From NCBI RefSeq assembly GCF_001661495.1, contig NZ_BDDT01000009.1, positions 88,915-152,914 on the forward strand: 64,000 nucleotides of DNA, written 5' to 3'. Shown here one piece after another: positions 27,456 through 39,273 of the stretch. The position numbers and the translations under genes are program-made. Under the pieces are notes generated by a model. The model saw only the letters and a program-made list of their open reading frames with translations, searched no databases and was not told the origin of the DNA. The DNA comes from Pseudoalteromonas prydzensis. GTDB lineage: Bacteria > Pseudomonadota > Gammaproteobacteria > Enterobacterales > Alteromonadaceae. Each line of letters begins with the position of its first letter. Position 1 is the first letter of the stretch.

Positions 27456-27914
27456 TTATGGTTGTAATGCCTTGCGGCTAAAGTAAATACCACCACATTC
27501 AGAGCAAGCTGTAATTTGCGTTGCGTGGTAAATATCATAACTATGTTGGCAATTCTTACATACTAATGTGCCCATGGCTATCCATTCACCTTGGTGATAA
27601 ACCCCATTGTGCTTAAAATCTTGATTTAATGCGTGCCACTCCAGTTGAGTTTTGTCTTCAATGTGCGACAGCTCAAACCACAAAGACTCTTTAAGTTCTT
27701 GCCATGCAAGAGAATCATAGTGTTGATCATGCTCTTGGATATGGTCAATATCACGCTTTAAATATTCTCGGTATAAAGTTAGTTTTTCTTGCCCTAAATC
27801 TTTGAGGGCCTGCTCAGATTCAATGAACTTGTCCATTGCATCCTTGAGCTCATGTTCTTTTACATCTTTTAACCATGTACTCAAGTCTGTTAACCACGTT
27901 TTATAATCAGCCAT
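27456..27914 (-). CDS. ybeL: Zinc-ribbon protein of the YbeL/DUF1451 family
   Basis: 152 residues. A long N-terminal helical region rich in charged residues is followed by a C-terminal zinc ribbon with CKNCQHSYDIYHATQITACSECGG, that is two CxxC knuckles. E. coli YbeL, encoded near leuS, has the same layout, and this gene is divergent from leuS here too. Function is unknown. Confidence 0.8.
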   Translation of the reverse strand: MADYKTWLTDLSTWLKDVKEHELKDAMDKFIESEQALKDLGQEKLTLYREYLKRDIDHIQEHDQHYDSLAWQELKESLWFELSHIEDKTQLEWHALNQDFKHNGVYHQGEWIAMGTLVCKNCQHSYDIYHATQITACSECGGIYFSRKALQP

Positions 27915-28008
27915 TGTGTGCTCCTAGAAAAATGATGAAAAATCAACACTCAGATTAGATCAGTATAGGTTAACCTGCCCTGAAAACTAATTTAGTTGCG
28001 AATTTATA

Positions 28009-28042
28009 AAAAGCGCCAATTTGGCGCTGTGAATAGCGCTTT
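28009..28042 (+). promoter_or_regulatory. Alternative hairpins in the leuS leader, possible attenuator
   Basis: AGCGCCA/TGGCGCT (28012-28028) can form one hairpin. GCGCT...AGCGC just downstream, or AAAAAGCGC with GCGCTTTTT, can form a competing stem followed by a run of seven T. Because the upstream gene is divergent, this terminator-like structure lies in the leuS 5' leader and is not the end of another plus-strand unit. Regulation by attenuation is inference. Confidence 0.4.
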
Positions 28043-28099
28043 TTTTGGGGTATCCTATCGACAATTTTTTATTAGTTTGCAAGAAGTCTGGAATCGTAG

Positions 28100-30688
<2,589 letters not shown>

Positions 30689-30690
30689 TT

Positions 30691-31185
30691 ATGGCTGCTA
30701 TTCGTGCCATTAAAAACGGACTAGCCTTAGCGCTAGTCTGTTTTTTATTATCAAGCTGTGGCTTTCATCTTAAAAAAGCATCAAGCCTGCCTGATGATTT
30801 AACCACCCTAACGTTAAGCGGTGATGATGAGAAATCAGCGTTATTCGCGATGCTTGAAAAAGAACTCACATTAAGCAAAGTAGAGTTACTCGACACACCG
30901 AAGAAAAACATAGCGCAACTGTATTTATATAAAGATCGTTTAGAGCGTCAAACACTGTCATTATTTAAAAATGGCCAAGTTGCTGAATACGAGCTGGCTT
31001 ATAGTGTCCGTTACCTACTCAAGCGCCCAGGTAAAGATGCCGTTGAGCAAAGTTTTGAGTTGTATCGTAATTACCAAGACGATCCTGATAACGCACTTGC
31101 TAAAGCGAAAGAGTTAGAACTATTACTTAATGAAATTCGTATGCAAGCCAGCCGTCGTATCACCAGAGAGCTGTCGCAACTGTAA
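30691..31185 (+). CDS. lptE: LPS-assembly lipoprotein LptE
   Basis: 164 residues. A lipoprotein signal ends at C23 (LLSSC-GFHLK), followed by GFHLKKASSLPDDLTTLTL, typical of LptE. The protein plugs the LptD barrel in the outer membrane and helps deliver lipopolysaccharide to the surface. The conserved position between leuS and holA supports the call. Its stop overlaps the holA start by 1 bp (TAATG). Confidence 0.93.
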   Translation: MAAIRAIKNGLALALVCFLLSSCGFHLKKASSLPDDLTTLTLSGDDEKSALFAMLEKELTLSKVELLDTPKKNIAQLYLYKDRLERQTLSLFKNGQVAEYELAYSVRYLLKRPGKDAVEQSFELYRNYQDDPDNALAKAKELELLLNEIRMQASRRITRELSQL

Positions 31186-32222
31186 TGCGCTGTTATGCGA
31201 ATCAATTACCTAATGAATTAAAAAAAGGCTTACAGCCTTTTTATTTAGTGTTTGGTGAAGAACCCTTTCAAGTGGCGCAATGCGCCCAGCAAATTCGCCA
31301 AACAGCTAAACAGCAAGGTTTTGATGAAGTCGTTAAATTGACTTTAATGCCGGGCTTTGATTGGCAAGAACTGATAGCTCAATATCAGAGTATGTCGTTA
31401 TTCAGTGCCCGTACGTTAATCGAGCTGGACCTTAATTTCCAAAAACCAGGAATTGCGGGTAGTCAAACATTCAAGCAATTATTGGATTTGAATAACCCTG
31501 ATACTGTATTGATAGTTAAAGGGGCCAAAGCAAGCCAAGATATCCAACGCAGCGCGTGGTTTAAGTCACTTGATAAACTGGGTATTTTTGTGCCTTGCTA
31601 CCCGCTCACCGGTAATCACCTTAGCCGTTGGTTAGACGAGCAATGTCAGCGTTTGCAAATAAATATGCAAAACGATGCAAAACGTACTTTGATCGATGCC
31701 ACCGAAGGTAACTTATTAGCTTGCTTTCAAGAACTCGAAAAGCTGTCGTTATTACATGGCACTGCACTGATCGACCAACAGCAAGTATTACAAGGGCTTT
31801 TAAATCAAGCCAAGTTTGATATTTTTGATTTAAGTGATGCCTTACTGCAAGGTAATAGCCGCCAAGCCATTAAGGTATTAAACAAACTCGCAGGCGATAA
31901 TACCGAAGCGGTCAGTATTTTATGGACCATAACTAAAGAAGCAAACACCTTACTTTCCCTACAGTTAGGTTTACAGCAAGGTGAGCAACTAGCGACTTTA
32001 TTTAAGCAAAACGCGATCTGGAAAAACCAGCAAGGGCCAATCCAACAAGCGCTTAATCGTTTATCAATTGCAACGCTTGAACAAATAACCCAACTTTTGG
32101 CCCAATTTGATGCCAGTTATAAGCAAGGTAATTTAGTCAAACCGTATCAAGCATTAGCACATATTTGTTTAGTATTTTGCCAACCATTGGCGTTTCCTTT
32201 GCCTGCGCATCCGCTCAACTAA
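31185..32222 (+). CDS. holA: DNA polymerase III subunit delta
   Basis: 345 residues with the HolA N-terminal domain (PFYLVFGEEPFQVAQCAQQIRQTA) and the helical region NLLACFQELEKLSLLHG. HolA is the wrench subunit of the clamp loader, which opens the beta clamp at replication forks. Location after lptE is conserved across gammaproteobacteria. The start overlaps the previous stop by 1 nt, implying translational coupling. Confidence 0.93.
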   Translation: MRCYANQLPNELKKGLQPFYLVFGEEPFQVAQCAQQIRQTAKQQGFDEVVKLTLMPGFDWQELIAQYQSMSLFSARTLIELDLNFQKPGIAGSQTFKQLLDLNNPDTVLIVKGAKASQDIQRSAWFKSLDKLGIFVPCYPLTGNHLSRWLDEQCQRLQINMQNDAKRTLIDATEGNLLACFQELEKLSLLHGTALIDQQQVLQGLLNQAKFDIFDLSDALLQGNSRQAIKVLNKLAGDNTEAVSILWTITKEANTLLSLQLGLQQGEQLATLFKQNAIWKNQQGPIQQALNRLSIATLEQITQLLAQFDASYKQGNLVKPYQALAHICLVFCQPLAFPLPAHPLN

Positions 32223-32235
32223 TTATTAGGCGTTT

Positions 32236-32874
32236 ATGATGATTGCACTGTTTGGTGGGACTTTCGACCCCGTTCATTTAGGCCATATCAATATGGCTAA
32301 GCATTGTGTCGAGCATTTTAATTTAACAACTTTATACTTTATGCCCTGTGCAATCCCAGCTCATAAAGCAGCACCAGGAATAAGCACGCAACACCGCGTT
32401 GCGATGCTCCATGCTGCCATTGCACCTTACCCTTATTTTCAGCTCGATTTACGCGAGCTAAACCGCAGCGGCCCTTCTTATTCACTATTAAGTTTGCAAG
32501 AGCTGCGTGTGCAATATCCTCAGCAGCCAATCTTGTTCTTAATTGGCATGGATTCATTTAATAACTTAGATAAATGGTATCAGTGGCAAACAATTACTCA
32601 GTTGTGCCATATTGTGGTATTTCAGCGCCCCGGACTTACATGCAGTGCCCATGGTGAATTAAAAACCTACCAACAAGCGGCTGAATGTAGCGATAGCGCA
32701 GAGCTTGCAGCACAGCCGGGCGGCAAATTATACTTTTTAACCGGCGAAGAACTGGCCATTGCTTCTAGTGATATTCGTGAAGCGATAAAAAAGGGTATAA
32801 ATTACAATGAACTTCTACCCAGTGCCGTGGGTCAGTATATTCAATCACAGCAACTTTATCTAAGTGATGAATAA
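32236..32874 (+). CDS. nadD: Nicotinate-nucleotide adenylyltransferase
   Basis: 212 residues. The nucleotidyltransferase motif FGGTFDPVHLGHINMAKH near the N-terminus and SSDIREAI near the C-terminus are the two conserved ATP-binding signatures. The enzyme converts nicotinate mononucleotide and ATP to deamido-NAD. Two adjacent ATG codons (32236 and 32239) are possible starts. It lies 13 bp after holA. Confidence 0.95.
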   Translation: MMIALFGGTFDPVHLGHINMAKHCVEHFNLTTLYFMPCAIPAHKAAPGISTQHRVAMLHAAIAPYPYFQLDLRELNRSGPSYSLLSLQELRVQYPQQPILFLIGMDSFNNLDKWYQWQTITQLCHIVVFQRPGLTCSAHGELKTYQQAAECSDSAELAAQPGGKLYFLTGEELAIASSDIREAIKKGINYNELLPSAVGQYIQSQQLYLSDE

Positions 32875-32927
32875 ATACTGGTTGCGTGATAAAATAACAG
32901 CTATTCACTTTTAAATGAGATAACACC

Positions 32928-33245
32928 TTGGATACGAAACAACTACTTGCCTTTGCAATAGACAAAATTGACGATATGAAAGCACGTGATGTGGTTAATA
33001 TTGATGTAACTGCAAGCTCAGACATCACCGACTTTATGGTTGTATGTTCTGGCACGTCAAAGCGTCATGTATTGTCAATTGCAGACCATTTAGCAAAAGA
33101 AGCTCGTCACGCAGGTCAAGAGCCACTAGGTTATGAAGGCCAAACAGATGGTGAATGGGCACTGGTTGATTTAGGCGATGTAATCGTACACGTAATGCAA
33201 GATCAAGCACGTAGCTATTACGACCTCGAAAAACTATGGAGCTAA
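32928..33245 (+). CDS. rsfS: Ribosome silencing factor RsfS
   Basis: 105 residues. The RsfS/Iojap pattern is complete: DKIDDMKARDVVNIDV, SDITDFMVVCSGTSKRH, EGQTDGEWALVDLGDVIVHVM. The factor binds ribosomal protein L14 and blocks subunit joining in starvation. The start codon is TTG; no in-frame ATG exists upstream that would preserve the conserved N-terminus. Confidence 0.95.
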   Translation: MDTKQLLAFAIDKIDDMKARDVVNIDVTASSDITDFMVVCSGTSKRHVLSIADHLAKEARHAGQEPLGYEGQTDGEWALVDLGDVIVHVMQDQARSYYDLEKLWS

Positions 33246-33293
33246 TACCAAGCTAAACGCTCACTAATTTTTAACCGAGTTTGGATGTAACAC

Positions 33294-33764
33294 GTGAAAA
33301 TACAGATGATTGCCGTTGGCACTAAAATGCCAGCGTGGGTAGAAACGGGTTTTGCAGAATATCAGCGCCGCTTTCCAAAAGATATGGCACTGGAGTTAAT
33401 TGAAATTCCCGCAGGCAAACGTGGTAAAAATGCAGATATCAAACGAATTTTGCATATTGAAGGTGAAAAAACCTTAGCCGCAATCCCTAAAGGCAATCGT
33501 ATTGTGACGCTTGAGGTAACAGGCAAAGCGCTTGATACTCACCAATTAGCAAAAGACATGGAAAAGTGGCAACTGGATGGCCGCGATGTCAGTTTGCTAA
33601 TTGGCGGCCCTGAAGGTTTAGCACCCGAGTGCATAGCTGCATCAGAGCAAAAATGGTCACTATCAAATTTGACCCTGCCCCATCCATTGGTGCGTATTAT
33701 TGTTGCTGAAAGCCTTTACAGAGGCTGGAGCTTAAAAAATAACCACCCGTATCATCGCGAGTAA
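33294..33764 (+). CDS. rlmH: 23S rRNA pseudouridine-1915 N3-methyltransferase
   Basis: 156 residues of the SPOUT fold, with [30 protein letters not shown] and [31 protein letters not shown], the knotted SAM-binding C-terminus. It methylates pseudouridine 1915 in helix 69 of 23S rRNA on the 70S ribosome. The start codon is GTG. The pair rsfS-rlmH is conserved. Confidence 0.96.
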   Translation: MKIQMIAVGTKMPAWVETGFAEYQRRFPKDMALELIEIPAGKRGKNADIKRILHIEGEKTLAAIPKGNRIVTLEVTGKALDTHQLAKDMEKWQLDGRDVSLLIGGPEGLAPECIAASEQKWSLSNLTLPHPLVRIIVAESLYRGWSLKNNHPYHRE

Positions 33765-33773
33765 TACTTACTC

Positions 33774-35654
33774 ATGCGAAAACACAGACCCACAATTAGA
33801 GACCACTCAGCAGAAGCGAATCTGTTTGCTCGTCGTGCTTTTGTGGGGTTTGTGTTTGTTACACTTTTAGTCGCGGTATTACTTTCCAATTTATACACTA
33901 TTCAAGTCGATGATCATCAAGATTATCAAACTCGTTCTAACGACAACCGTATTAAAGTGATCCCAATTGCGCCTAATCGCGGCCTTATCTACGATCGTAA
34001 TGGCGTGTTACTCGCTGAAAATAAACCCGTTTATAACCTAGAGGTTATTCCTGAAGAAGTTGACGATCTTGATGCATCACTGTCCGCCTTAACACAATAC
34101 ATTGATATTTCAGAGCAGCAGAAAAGCGACTTCACTGACGATATCAAGCACAACCGTCGCTTTAAAAGTCAGGTATTAAAAGCCCGCTTAACTGAACTTG
34201 AAGTGGCCCGTTTTTCAGTCAATCAACATAAATTCCCCGGATTTAGCATTGAAGCGCGCTTAGCTCGCTATTATCCGTTTGCAGACACCCTAACTCACGC
34301 ATTAGGCTACGTTGCTAAACTCAATAAAAAAGAACTCGCTAAACTCGAATCAGAAGATCAAGGCACTAACTATCGCGCTACCCATGATATTGGCAAACTG
34401 GGGATAGAAAAATACTATGAACAGTTACTGCATGGCCAAGTTGGCTCACAACGGGTTGAAGTAAATAACCGTGGCCGTGTGATCCGCACCTTAAGTATGA
34501 CACCACCACAACCAGGGCACGATTTAGTGCTGACTTTGGATATTGGGCTGCAACAAATTGCCCAACATGCTTTTAAAGATATGCGTGGTGCAGTGGTTGT
34601 TATGGATGCCAAAGACGGTGGCGTATTAGCCTTGTATTCAAACCCAAGCTACGACCCAAATTTATTTGTTCATGGCATTAGTAGCAAAAATTACAAAGCA
34701 TTATTAAATCCAGACCGACCACTGATCAATCGCACCACGCAAGGTCGCTATGCGCCTGCATCAACTGTTAAGCCGCATATGGCTATTTTGGCGCTTGAGG
34801 AAGGGTTGGTCACCGAGAATACGACTATCTGGGACCCGGGCTTTTTCCAAATCCCCAATGTTGATCACAAATGGCGTGATTGGAAACGCTGGGGCCACGG
34901 CCATGTTGATGTTTACAAAGCCATTGAAGAATCATGCGATACCTACTTTTATGATACTGCCTATCGGTTAGGGATCACTAAAATTAGCGATTTTATGGCG
35001 CAATTTGGTTTTGGTGATTTAACAGGCATTGATATTCATGAAGAAACCACTGCAATTCTACCGTCAAAAGAATGGAAAGAAGCGCGCTTTAAAGAATCAT
35101 GGTGGCGCGGTGATACCATTTCAGTCGGTATTGGCCAAGGTTATTGGACTGCGACACCAATGCAAATTGCCAACGCATTGAATATTTTAGTGAATAAAGG
35201 GGTAAACCGCCCTCCTCACTTAGTCCAAGTGGCCAAACAAGAAAATCAAGTGGTACAAATTAACAATGAAGAAAAGCCACCGGTAATTCTCAAAGATCCC
35301 AAGCATTGGCAAATAGCATTAGACGCTATGCATAATACTGTAAGTAAAGTAACAGGGACTGCTCATAAAGCATTTAAAGGGGTAAACTATGACCCTGCTG
35401 GTAAAACCGGCACCGCGCAATTGGTTAGCATTGCCCAAGGCGAGCGTTATGATGCGAAATCGCTAAAAGAGCGCCACCGCGATAATGCTATTTATGTTGG
35501 TTTTGCCCCTTATAATGATCCGCAAATTGTCGTGTCTGTTGTGGTGGAAAACACCGGTGGCGGAAGTACCGTAGGTGCGCCAATTGCCCGCCAATTAATG
35601 GATTATTATTTCTCTGCTAATCCCATCAATATTGCTCGTAATAAGGAGCCGTAA
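33774..35654 (+). CDS. mrdA: Penicillin-binding protein 2, elongasome transpeptidase
   Basis: 626 residues. An N-terminal membrane anchor (about residues 22-42) is followed by the PBP dimer domain and the transpeptidase domain with S330-T-V-K, SCD in EESCDTYFYD and KTGTAQ. It cross-links peptidoglycan during rod elongation together with RodA. Its stop overlaps the mrdB start by 1 nt (TAATG). Confidence 0.96.
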   Translation: MRKHRPTIRDHSAEANLFARRAFVGFVFVTLLVAVLLSNLYTIQVDDHQDYQTRSNDNRIKVIPIAPNRGLIYDRNGVLLAENKPVYNLEVIPEEVDDLDASLSALTQYIDISEQQKSDFTDDIKHNRRFKSQVLKARLTELEVARFSVNQHKFPGFSIEARLARYYPFADTLTHALGYVAKLNKKELAKLESEDQGTNYRATHDIGKLGIEKYYEQLLHGQVGSQRVEVNNRGRVIRTLSMTPPQPGHDLVLTLDIGLQQIAQHAFKDMRGAVVVMDAKDGGVLALYSNPSYDPNLFVHGISSKNYKALLNPDRPLINRTTQGRYAPASTVKPHMAILALEEGLVTENTTIWDPGFFQIPNVDHKWRDWKRWGHGHVDVYKAIEESCDTYFYDTAYRLGITKISDFMAQFGFGDLTGIDIHEETTAILPSKEWKEARFKESWWRGDTISVGIGQGYWTATPMQIANALNILVNKGVNRPPHLVQVAKQENQVVQINNEEKPPVILKDPKHWQIALDAMHNTVSKVTGTAHKAFKGVNYDPAGKTGTAQLVSIAQGERYDAKSLKERHRDNAIYVGFAPYNDPQIVVSVVVENTGGGSTVGAPIARQLMDYYFSANPINIARNKEP

Positions 35655-36757
35655 TGCAGTTAGATGATAAGCGCTCTATTTGGGATAAATTACATTTAGA
35701 CCTGCCTCTATTGTTGGCCTTATTAACGTTAATGGTCGCCAGTTTAGCCATTGTATACAGTGCCAGCGGCCAAGATAACGCCATGATGATCCGCCACGCC
35801 ACTCGTATGGCTGGCGCAATTATTGGTATGTTTGTATTAGCACAATTTTCACCTGCCACACTCAAGCGGTTAGTTTTTCCACTGTATTGTGTTGGTTTAT
35901 TGATGCTTGTTGGCGTGTTAATTTTTGGTGTCAGTTCAAAAGGAGCACAGCGCTGGCTCGACTTAGGAGTTACTCGGTTTCAACCTTCAGAGCTGATGAA
36001 AATTGCCGTTCCTATGATGGTCGCTTGGTATATTGGCCGTAATCATTTACCACCAAGAGCAATGCATTTGGTGGTTGGCTTTGCCATTGTAATGATCCCA
36101 ACACTGCTTATTAAAGAACAGCCCGACCTAGGCACCTCAATACTAATCGCCAGCTCAGGTGTATTTGTGTTGTTTTTATCTGGTTTAAGTTGGCGCTTAA
36201 TCGGCTTTTTAAGCGCTTTAGTGGCACTCGCTGCCTGGCCTTTTTGGCACTACGGCATGCACGATTATCAAAAGCAACGAGTGTTAACCTTATTTAATCC
36301 TGAAAGCGACCCGCTTGGCTCTGGTTATCATATTATTCAATCAAAAATAGCCATTGGGTCTGGTGGTATTGAAGGTAAAGGCTGGTTACACGGCACGCAA
36401 TCGCAATTAGAATTTTTACCTGAACGCCATACCGACTTTATATTTTCTGTTTTAAGTGAAGAGTTTGGCTTATTTGGTGTGTGCTTATTGTTATGCATGT
36501 ACTTGTTTATTGTTGGCCGTGGCTTATATATAGCGGTAAATGCGCAGGATGCCTTTGGTAAGTTATTAGCCGGTGCGCTGACCCTCACTTTTTTTGTTTA
36601 TGTATTCGTAAATATCGGCATGGTTTCAGGACTACTGCCAGTTGTTGGTGTACCACTTCCGCTGATAAGTTATGGCGGTACTTCCATGGTTACGCTAATG
36701 GCTGGATTTGGCATTATTATGTCTATCGCTACGGATAAAAGGATGTTACTAAAATAA
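35654..36757 (+). CDS. mrdB: Rod shape-determining protein RodA, peptidoglycan glycosyltransferase
   Basis: 367 residues with about ten membrane helices and SEDS family signatures (RFQPSELMKIAVPM, GTSILIASSGVFVLFLSGL, LPERHTDFIFSVLSEEFG, PLPLISYGGTSMVTLMAGFGIIMS). It polymerises lipid II at the elongasome with PBP2. It overlaps its neighbours by 1 nt on both sides (TAATG), so mrdA-mrdB-rlpA are translationally linked. Confidence 0.97.
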   Translation: MQLDDKRSIWDKLHLDLPLLLALLTLMVASLAIVYSASGQDNAMMIRHATRMAGAIIGMFVLAQFSPATLKRLVFPLYCVGLLMLVGVLIFGVSSKGAQRWLDLGVTRFQPSELMKIAVPMMVAWYIGRNHLPPRAMHLVVGFAIVMIPTLLIKEQPDLGTSILIASSGVFVLFLSGLSWRLIGFLSALVALAAWPFWHYGMHDYQKQRVLTLFNPESDPLGSGYHIIQSKIAIGSGGIEGKGWLHGTQSQLEFLPERHTDFIFSVLSEEFGLFGVCLLLCMYLFIVGRGLYIAVNAQDAFGKLLAGALTLTFFVYVFVNIGMVSGLLPVVGVPLPLISYGGTSMVTLMAGFGIIMSIATDKRMLLK

Positions 36758-37536
36758 TGCAGTACTTAGTAAAATTAATCTCACTTAGTTCTTTAATGCT
36801 AGTATTGGCTGCGTGTAGCAGCTCTGGCAGTAAAACAGATCACAGTAGCCGCTATAGTATGCGCCATGATGCGGCACCGCTACGCGTCCCGACCGAATTA
36901 GAAATGCAAGATGCGGTGGTTGTGCCGGTTTCCAAAAGCGCCAGCGCAGGACGCCCATACACAGTACTTGGCAAAAACTACACGCCTATGCTGGATGAAA
37001 CAGGGTATACCGCTGAAGGCACTGCCTCTTGGTATGGCCGTAAATTTCATGGTTATCACACCTCTAATGGTGAGGTTTATGATATGTTTGCGATGACCGC
37101 AGCGCATAAAACACTGCCGCTACCTAGTTTTGTAAAAGTAACCAATACCAGTAACGGTAAATCCGTGATTGTGCGTGTTAACGATCGAGGCCCATTTCAT
37201 GATGATCGCTTAATCGATTTATCTTACGCAGCGGCTTATAAACTGGGCTACTACCACCATGGTACAGCCAAGGTTAAGCTAGAAGCCATTACGATGGCGG
37301 ATTCGACTGAGCGTTTGAGTTATATTCAAGTCGCGGCTGGCAGTACCTTAAAAAATATTGAAGCATTAGCGTACACTTTGCGCCAGCAATACCATTTACC
37401 CACAAATATTGTGGAAAAAGATGCAATTTATAGGCTGCGTTTAGGGCCAATTAAAGACGCTGAACAAGCTCAGCAAGTGCTTGAAAAATTAAAACTGGAT
37501 CAATTTCAAAACGCGTTCTTGCTTTACAGTCAATAA
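36757..37536 (+). CDS. rlpA: Septal ring lytic transglycosylase RlpA family lipoprotein
   Basis: 259 residues. A lipoprotein signal ends at C20 (LVLAAC-SSSG). The double-psi beta-barrel domain (EGTASWYGRKFHGYHTSNGE...VRVNDRGPFHDDRLIDLSYAAA) and a C-terminal SPOR domain (about residues 188-259) follow. It acts in the outer membrane on denuded glycan strands. No mltB gene lies between mrdB and rlpA, as it does in some relatives. A 10-bp palindrome follows the stop. Confidence 0.93.
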   Translation: MQYLVKLISLSSLMLVLAACSSSGSKTDHSSRYSMRHDAAPLRVPTELEMQDAVVVPVSKSASAGRPYTVLGKNYTPMLDETGYTAEGTASWYGRKFHGYHTSNGEVYDMFAMTAAHKTLPLPSFVKVTNTSNGKSVIVRVNDRGPFHDDRLIDLSYAAAYKLGYYHHGTAKVKLEAITMADSTERLSYIQVAAGSTLKNIEALAYTLRQQYHLPTNIVEKDAIYRLRLGPIKDAEQAQQVLEKLKLDQFQNAFLLYSQ

Positions 37537-37543
37537 GACTAAT

Positions 37544-37581
37544 GCCCAAACTACGCTCGCATCTTGAGGTAGTTTGGGTAT
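37544..37581. repeat. Dispersed ACCCAAAC palindrome, copy 3
   Basis: A perfect 10-bp stem CCCAAACTAC (37545-37554)/GTAGTTTGGG (37569-37578) with a 14-nt loop containing CTCGCATCTTGAG. It sits 8 bp after the rlpA stop. It may weaken read-through into dacA and belongs to the family at 7044, 22777 and 38787. Confidence 0.7.
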
Positions 37582-37618
37582 AGAATGGGGTAACGCGAAT
37601 CTTTAACTTTAACCATTA

Positions 37619-38788
37619 ATGAGTATGATGAAATCTATTAAATACAAAATTCTCAACGGTGTGTGCGGCTTAGTATGCTCTGCTGCCGTTTTCTCAGCGA
37701 CCGCCCAAATTATCCCTGCCCCGCCTCAAGTTAATGCAAAAGGTTATTTTCTTGTTGATTTTACCACTGGCAAAGTAATCGCCGAGGGTGAACCGGATAC
37801 CAAAATTGCACCCGCTAGTTTAACAAAAATGATGACCAGCTATGTGATTGGTACAGAAATCAAAGCAGGTAACATTGCACCGACTGATATGGTTACGGTG
37901 AGTGAAAAAGCGTGGGCTAAAAACTTTCCTGAATCATCAAAAATGTTTATCGAAGTGGGTAAGCAAATTAGTGTTGATGATTTAAATCACGGTATTATTG
38001 TGCAATCAGGTAACGATGCCTGTGTTGCAATGGCTGAGCACATAGCTGGCAGCGAAAGCGCCTTTGCAGACTTAATGAATGCCCATGCTGAAAAGCTTGG
38101 AATGAGCAATACTCACTTTATTAATAGCCACGGCTTAGATACCGACGAGCACTTCACAACACCACGTGATATGGCTACTTTAGGCGCAGCGCTTATTCGC
38201 GATGTACCAAATGAATACGAAGTTTATGCCAAAAAGTCATTTACTTTTAATGGCATTAAACAATATAACCGTAACTCACTGTTATGGGATGAAAGCTTAA
38301 ACGTTGACGGGATTAAAACTGGCCATACATCAGAGGCAGGTTACAGCCTTGTCAGCTCTGCAACAAAAGACGATATGCGTTTAATTGCTGTTGTAATGGG
38401 AACCACAAGCGAACGTGCCCGAAAAGTAGAAAGCAAAAAACTACTTAACTATGGCTTCCGATTCTTTGAAACAATTACACCATACAAAGCAGGCGACAGC
38501 TTTGCCGAGCAACGTATTTGGATGGGTAATAAAGAAAACGTATCGCTCGGTATTTTAGAAGATACCCCGATTACTATCCCACGTGGTCAGCGTAAAAATT
38601 TAAAAGCGGACTTCACACTTGATAAAGTATTAGAAGCACCACTAGCTAAAGGCTCTAAGGTAGGCACTTTATCTTTACAGCTGGAAGGCGAAGTAATTGC
38701 CCAGTATCCACTGGTAACGCTTGAAGAAGTTGAAGAAGGTAGCTTCTTTAGTAAAATTTATGATTACCTACGTTTACAAATAATGTAA
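37619..38788 (+). CDS. dacA: D-alanyl-D-alanine carboxypeptidase (PBP5/6 type)
   Basis: 389 residues. A signal peptide ends near AQA/T (about residue 30), followed by the S11 peptidase domain with S67-L-T-K, S130-G-N and K233-T-G. The PBP5 C-terminal beta domain and a terminal amphipathic helix (FFSKIYDYLRLQIM) anchor it to the inner membrane. It trims the fifth residue of peptidoglycan stem peptides. It is immediately followed by a MITE-like element whose left end touches the stop codon. Confidence 0.95.
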   Translation: MSMMKSIKYKILNGVCGLVCSAAVFSATAQIIPAPPQVNAKGYFLVDFTTGKVIAEGEPDTKIAPASLTKMMTSYVIGTEIKAGNIAPTDMVTVSEKAWAKNFPESSKMFIEVGKQISVDDLNHGIIVQSGNDACVAMAEHIAGSESAFADLMNAHAEKLGMSNTHFINSHGLDTDEHFTTPRDMATLGAALIRDVPNEYEVYAKKSFTFNGIKQYNRNSLLWDESLNVDGIKTGHTSEAGYSLVSSATKDDMRLIAVVMGTTSERARKVESKKLLNYGFRFFETITPYKAGDSFAEQRIWMGNKENVSLGILEDTPITIPRGQRKNLKADFTLDKVLEAPLAKGSKVGTLSLQLEGEVIAQYPLVTLEEVEEGSFFSKIYDYLRLQIM

Positions 38789-39051
38789 TACCCAAACAAC
38801 CTCAAGATCCGAGTTTCAGTTGGAATTAAAAGCGATTTAGGCAAGGCATTGATTGCAAATAATAGTGGTTCTATTGTTAAAATCAATAACGCAGTATAAA
38901 TCGCTTTTAAACCAACCCGTTGGGCGTTTCACAGGCACTTACTCTCATCGTTGTTACTTCTTAAAAGGGATTGCCATTCTTGCAAAGTAACGCCTTGATA
39001 TTAAGCACCTGTGAAACGCTGAATTCTGTATCTTGAGGTGGCTTGGGTATT
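38787..39051. mobile_element. MITE-like 265-bp element with 22-bp terminal inverted repeats
   Basis: The left end AATACCCAAACAACCTCAAGAT and the right end, its complement with two differences, bound a non-coding segment full of nested stems. These are TTAAAAGCGATTTA and its perfect complement, CCAACCCGTTGG, and GCGTTTCACAGG with a matching CCTGTGAAACGC. The ends match the solo palindromes elsewhere in the window. The element encodes nothing and would depend on a transposase in trans. It begins at the dacA stop codon. Confidence 0.65.
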
Positions 39052-39070
39052 CATACCCAAATAATATAAG

Positions 39071-39098
39071 CGCCTTGCAAAGCAAGGCGTTTTTTTTT
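39071..39098 (+). terminator. Rho-independent terminator after dacA and the MITE
   Basis: CGCCTTGC, loop AAA, GCAAGGCG, then nine T. This is a textbook intrinsic terminator on the plus strand. The remaining 175 bp to ybeD contain a GGTAGAATG that could serve as a -10 box for the ybeD-lipB-lipA unit. Confidence 0.93.
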
Positions 39099-39273
39099 GC
39101 TTTAAAAATGGTAGAATGCGCCCCATATCTAACCGACACATAATCTGGCTAGCAATAATAACGGCAAAAAGTGCAGTTATTCCATTGTTATCGCAGTCGA
39201 GAACAGATTATCGAAGCGGTTTATTGTTTAGTAAAAAATACTAAGCACACATTAAGTATGAGGAGTCAACGTC

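Noticed and set aside
28009..28042. T-box riboswitch for leuS
   Set aside because: The leader is short, lacks a T-box consensus and stem I, and T-boxes are essentially absent from gammaproteobacteria.
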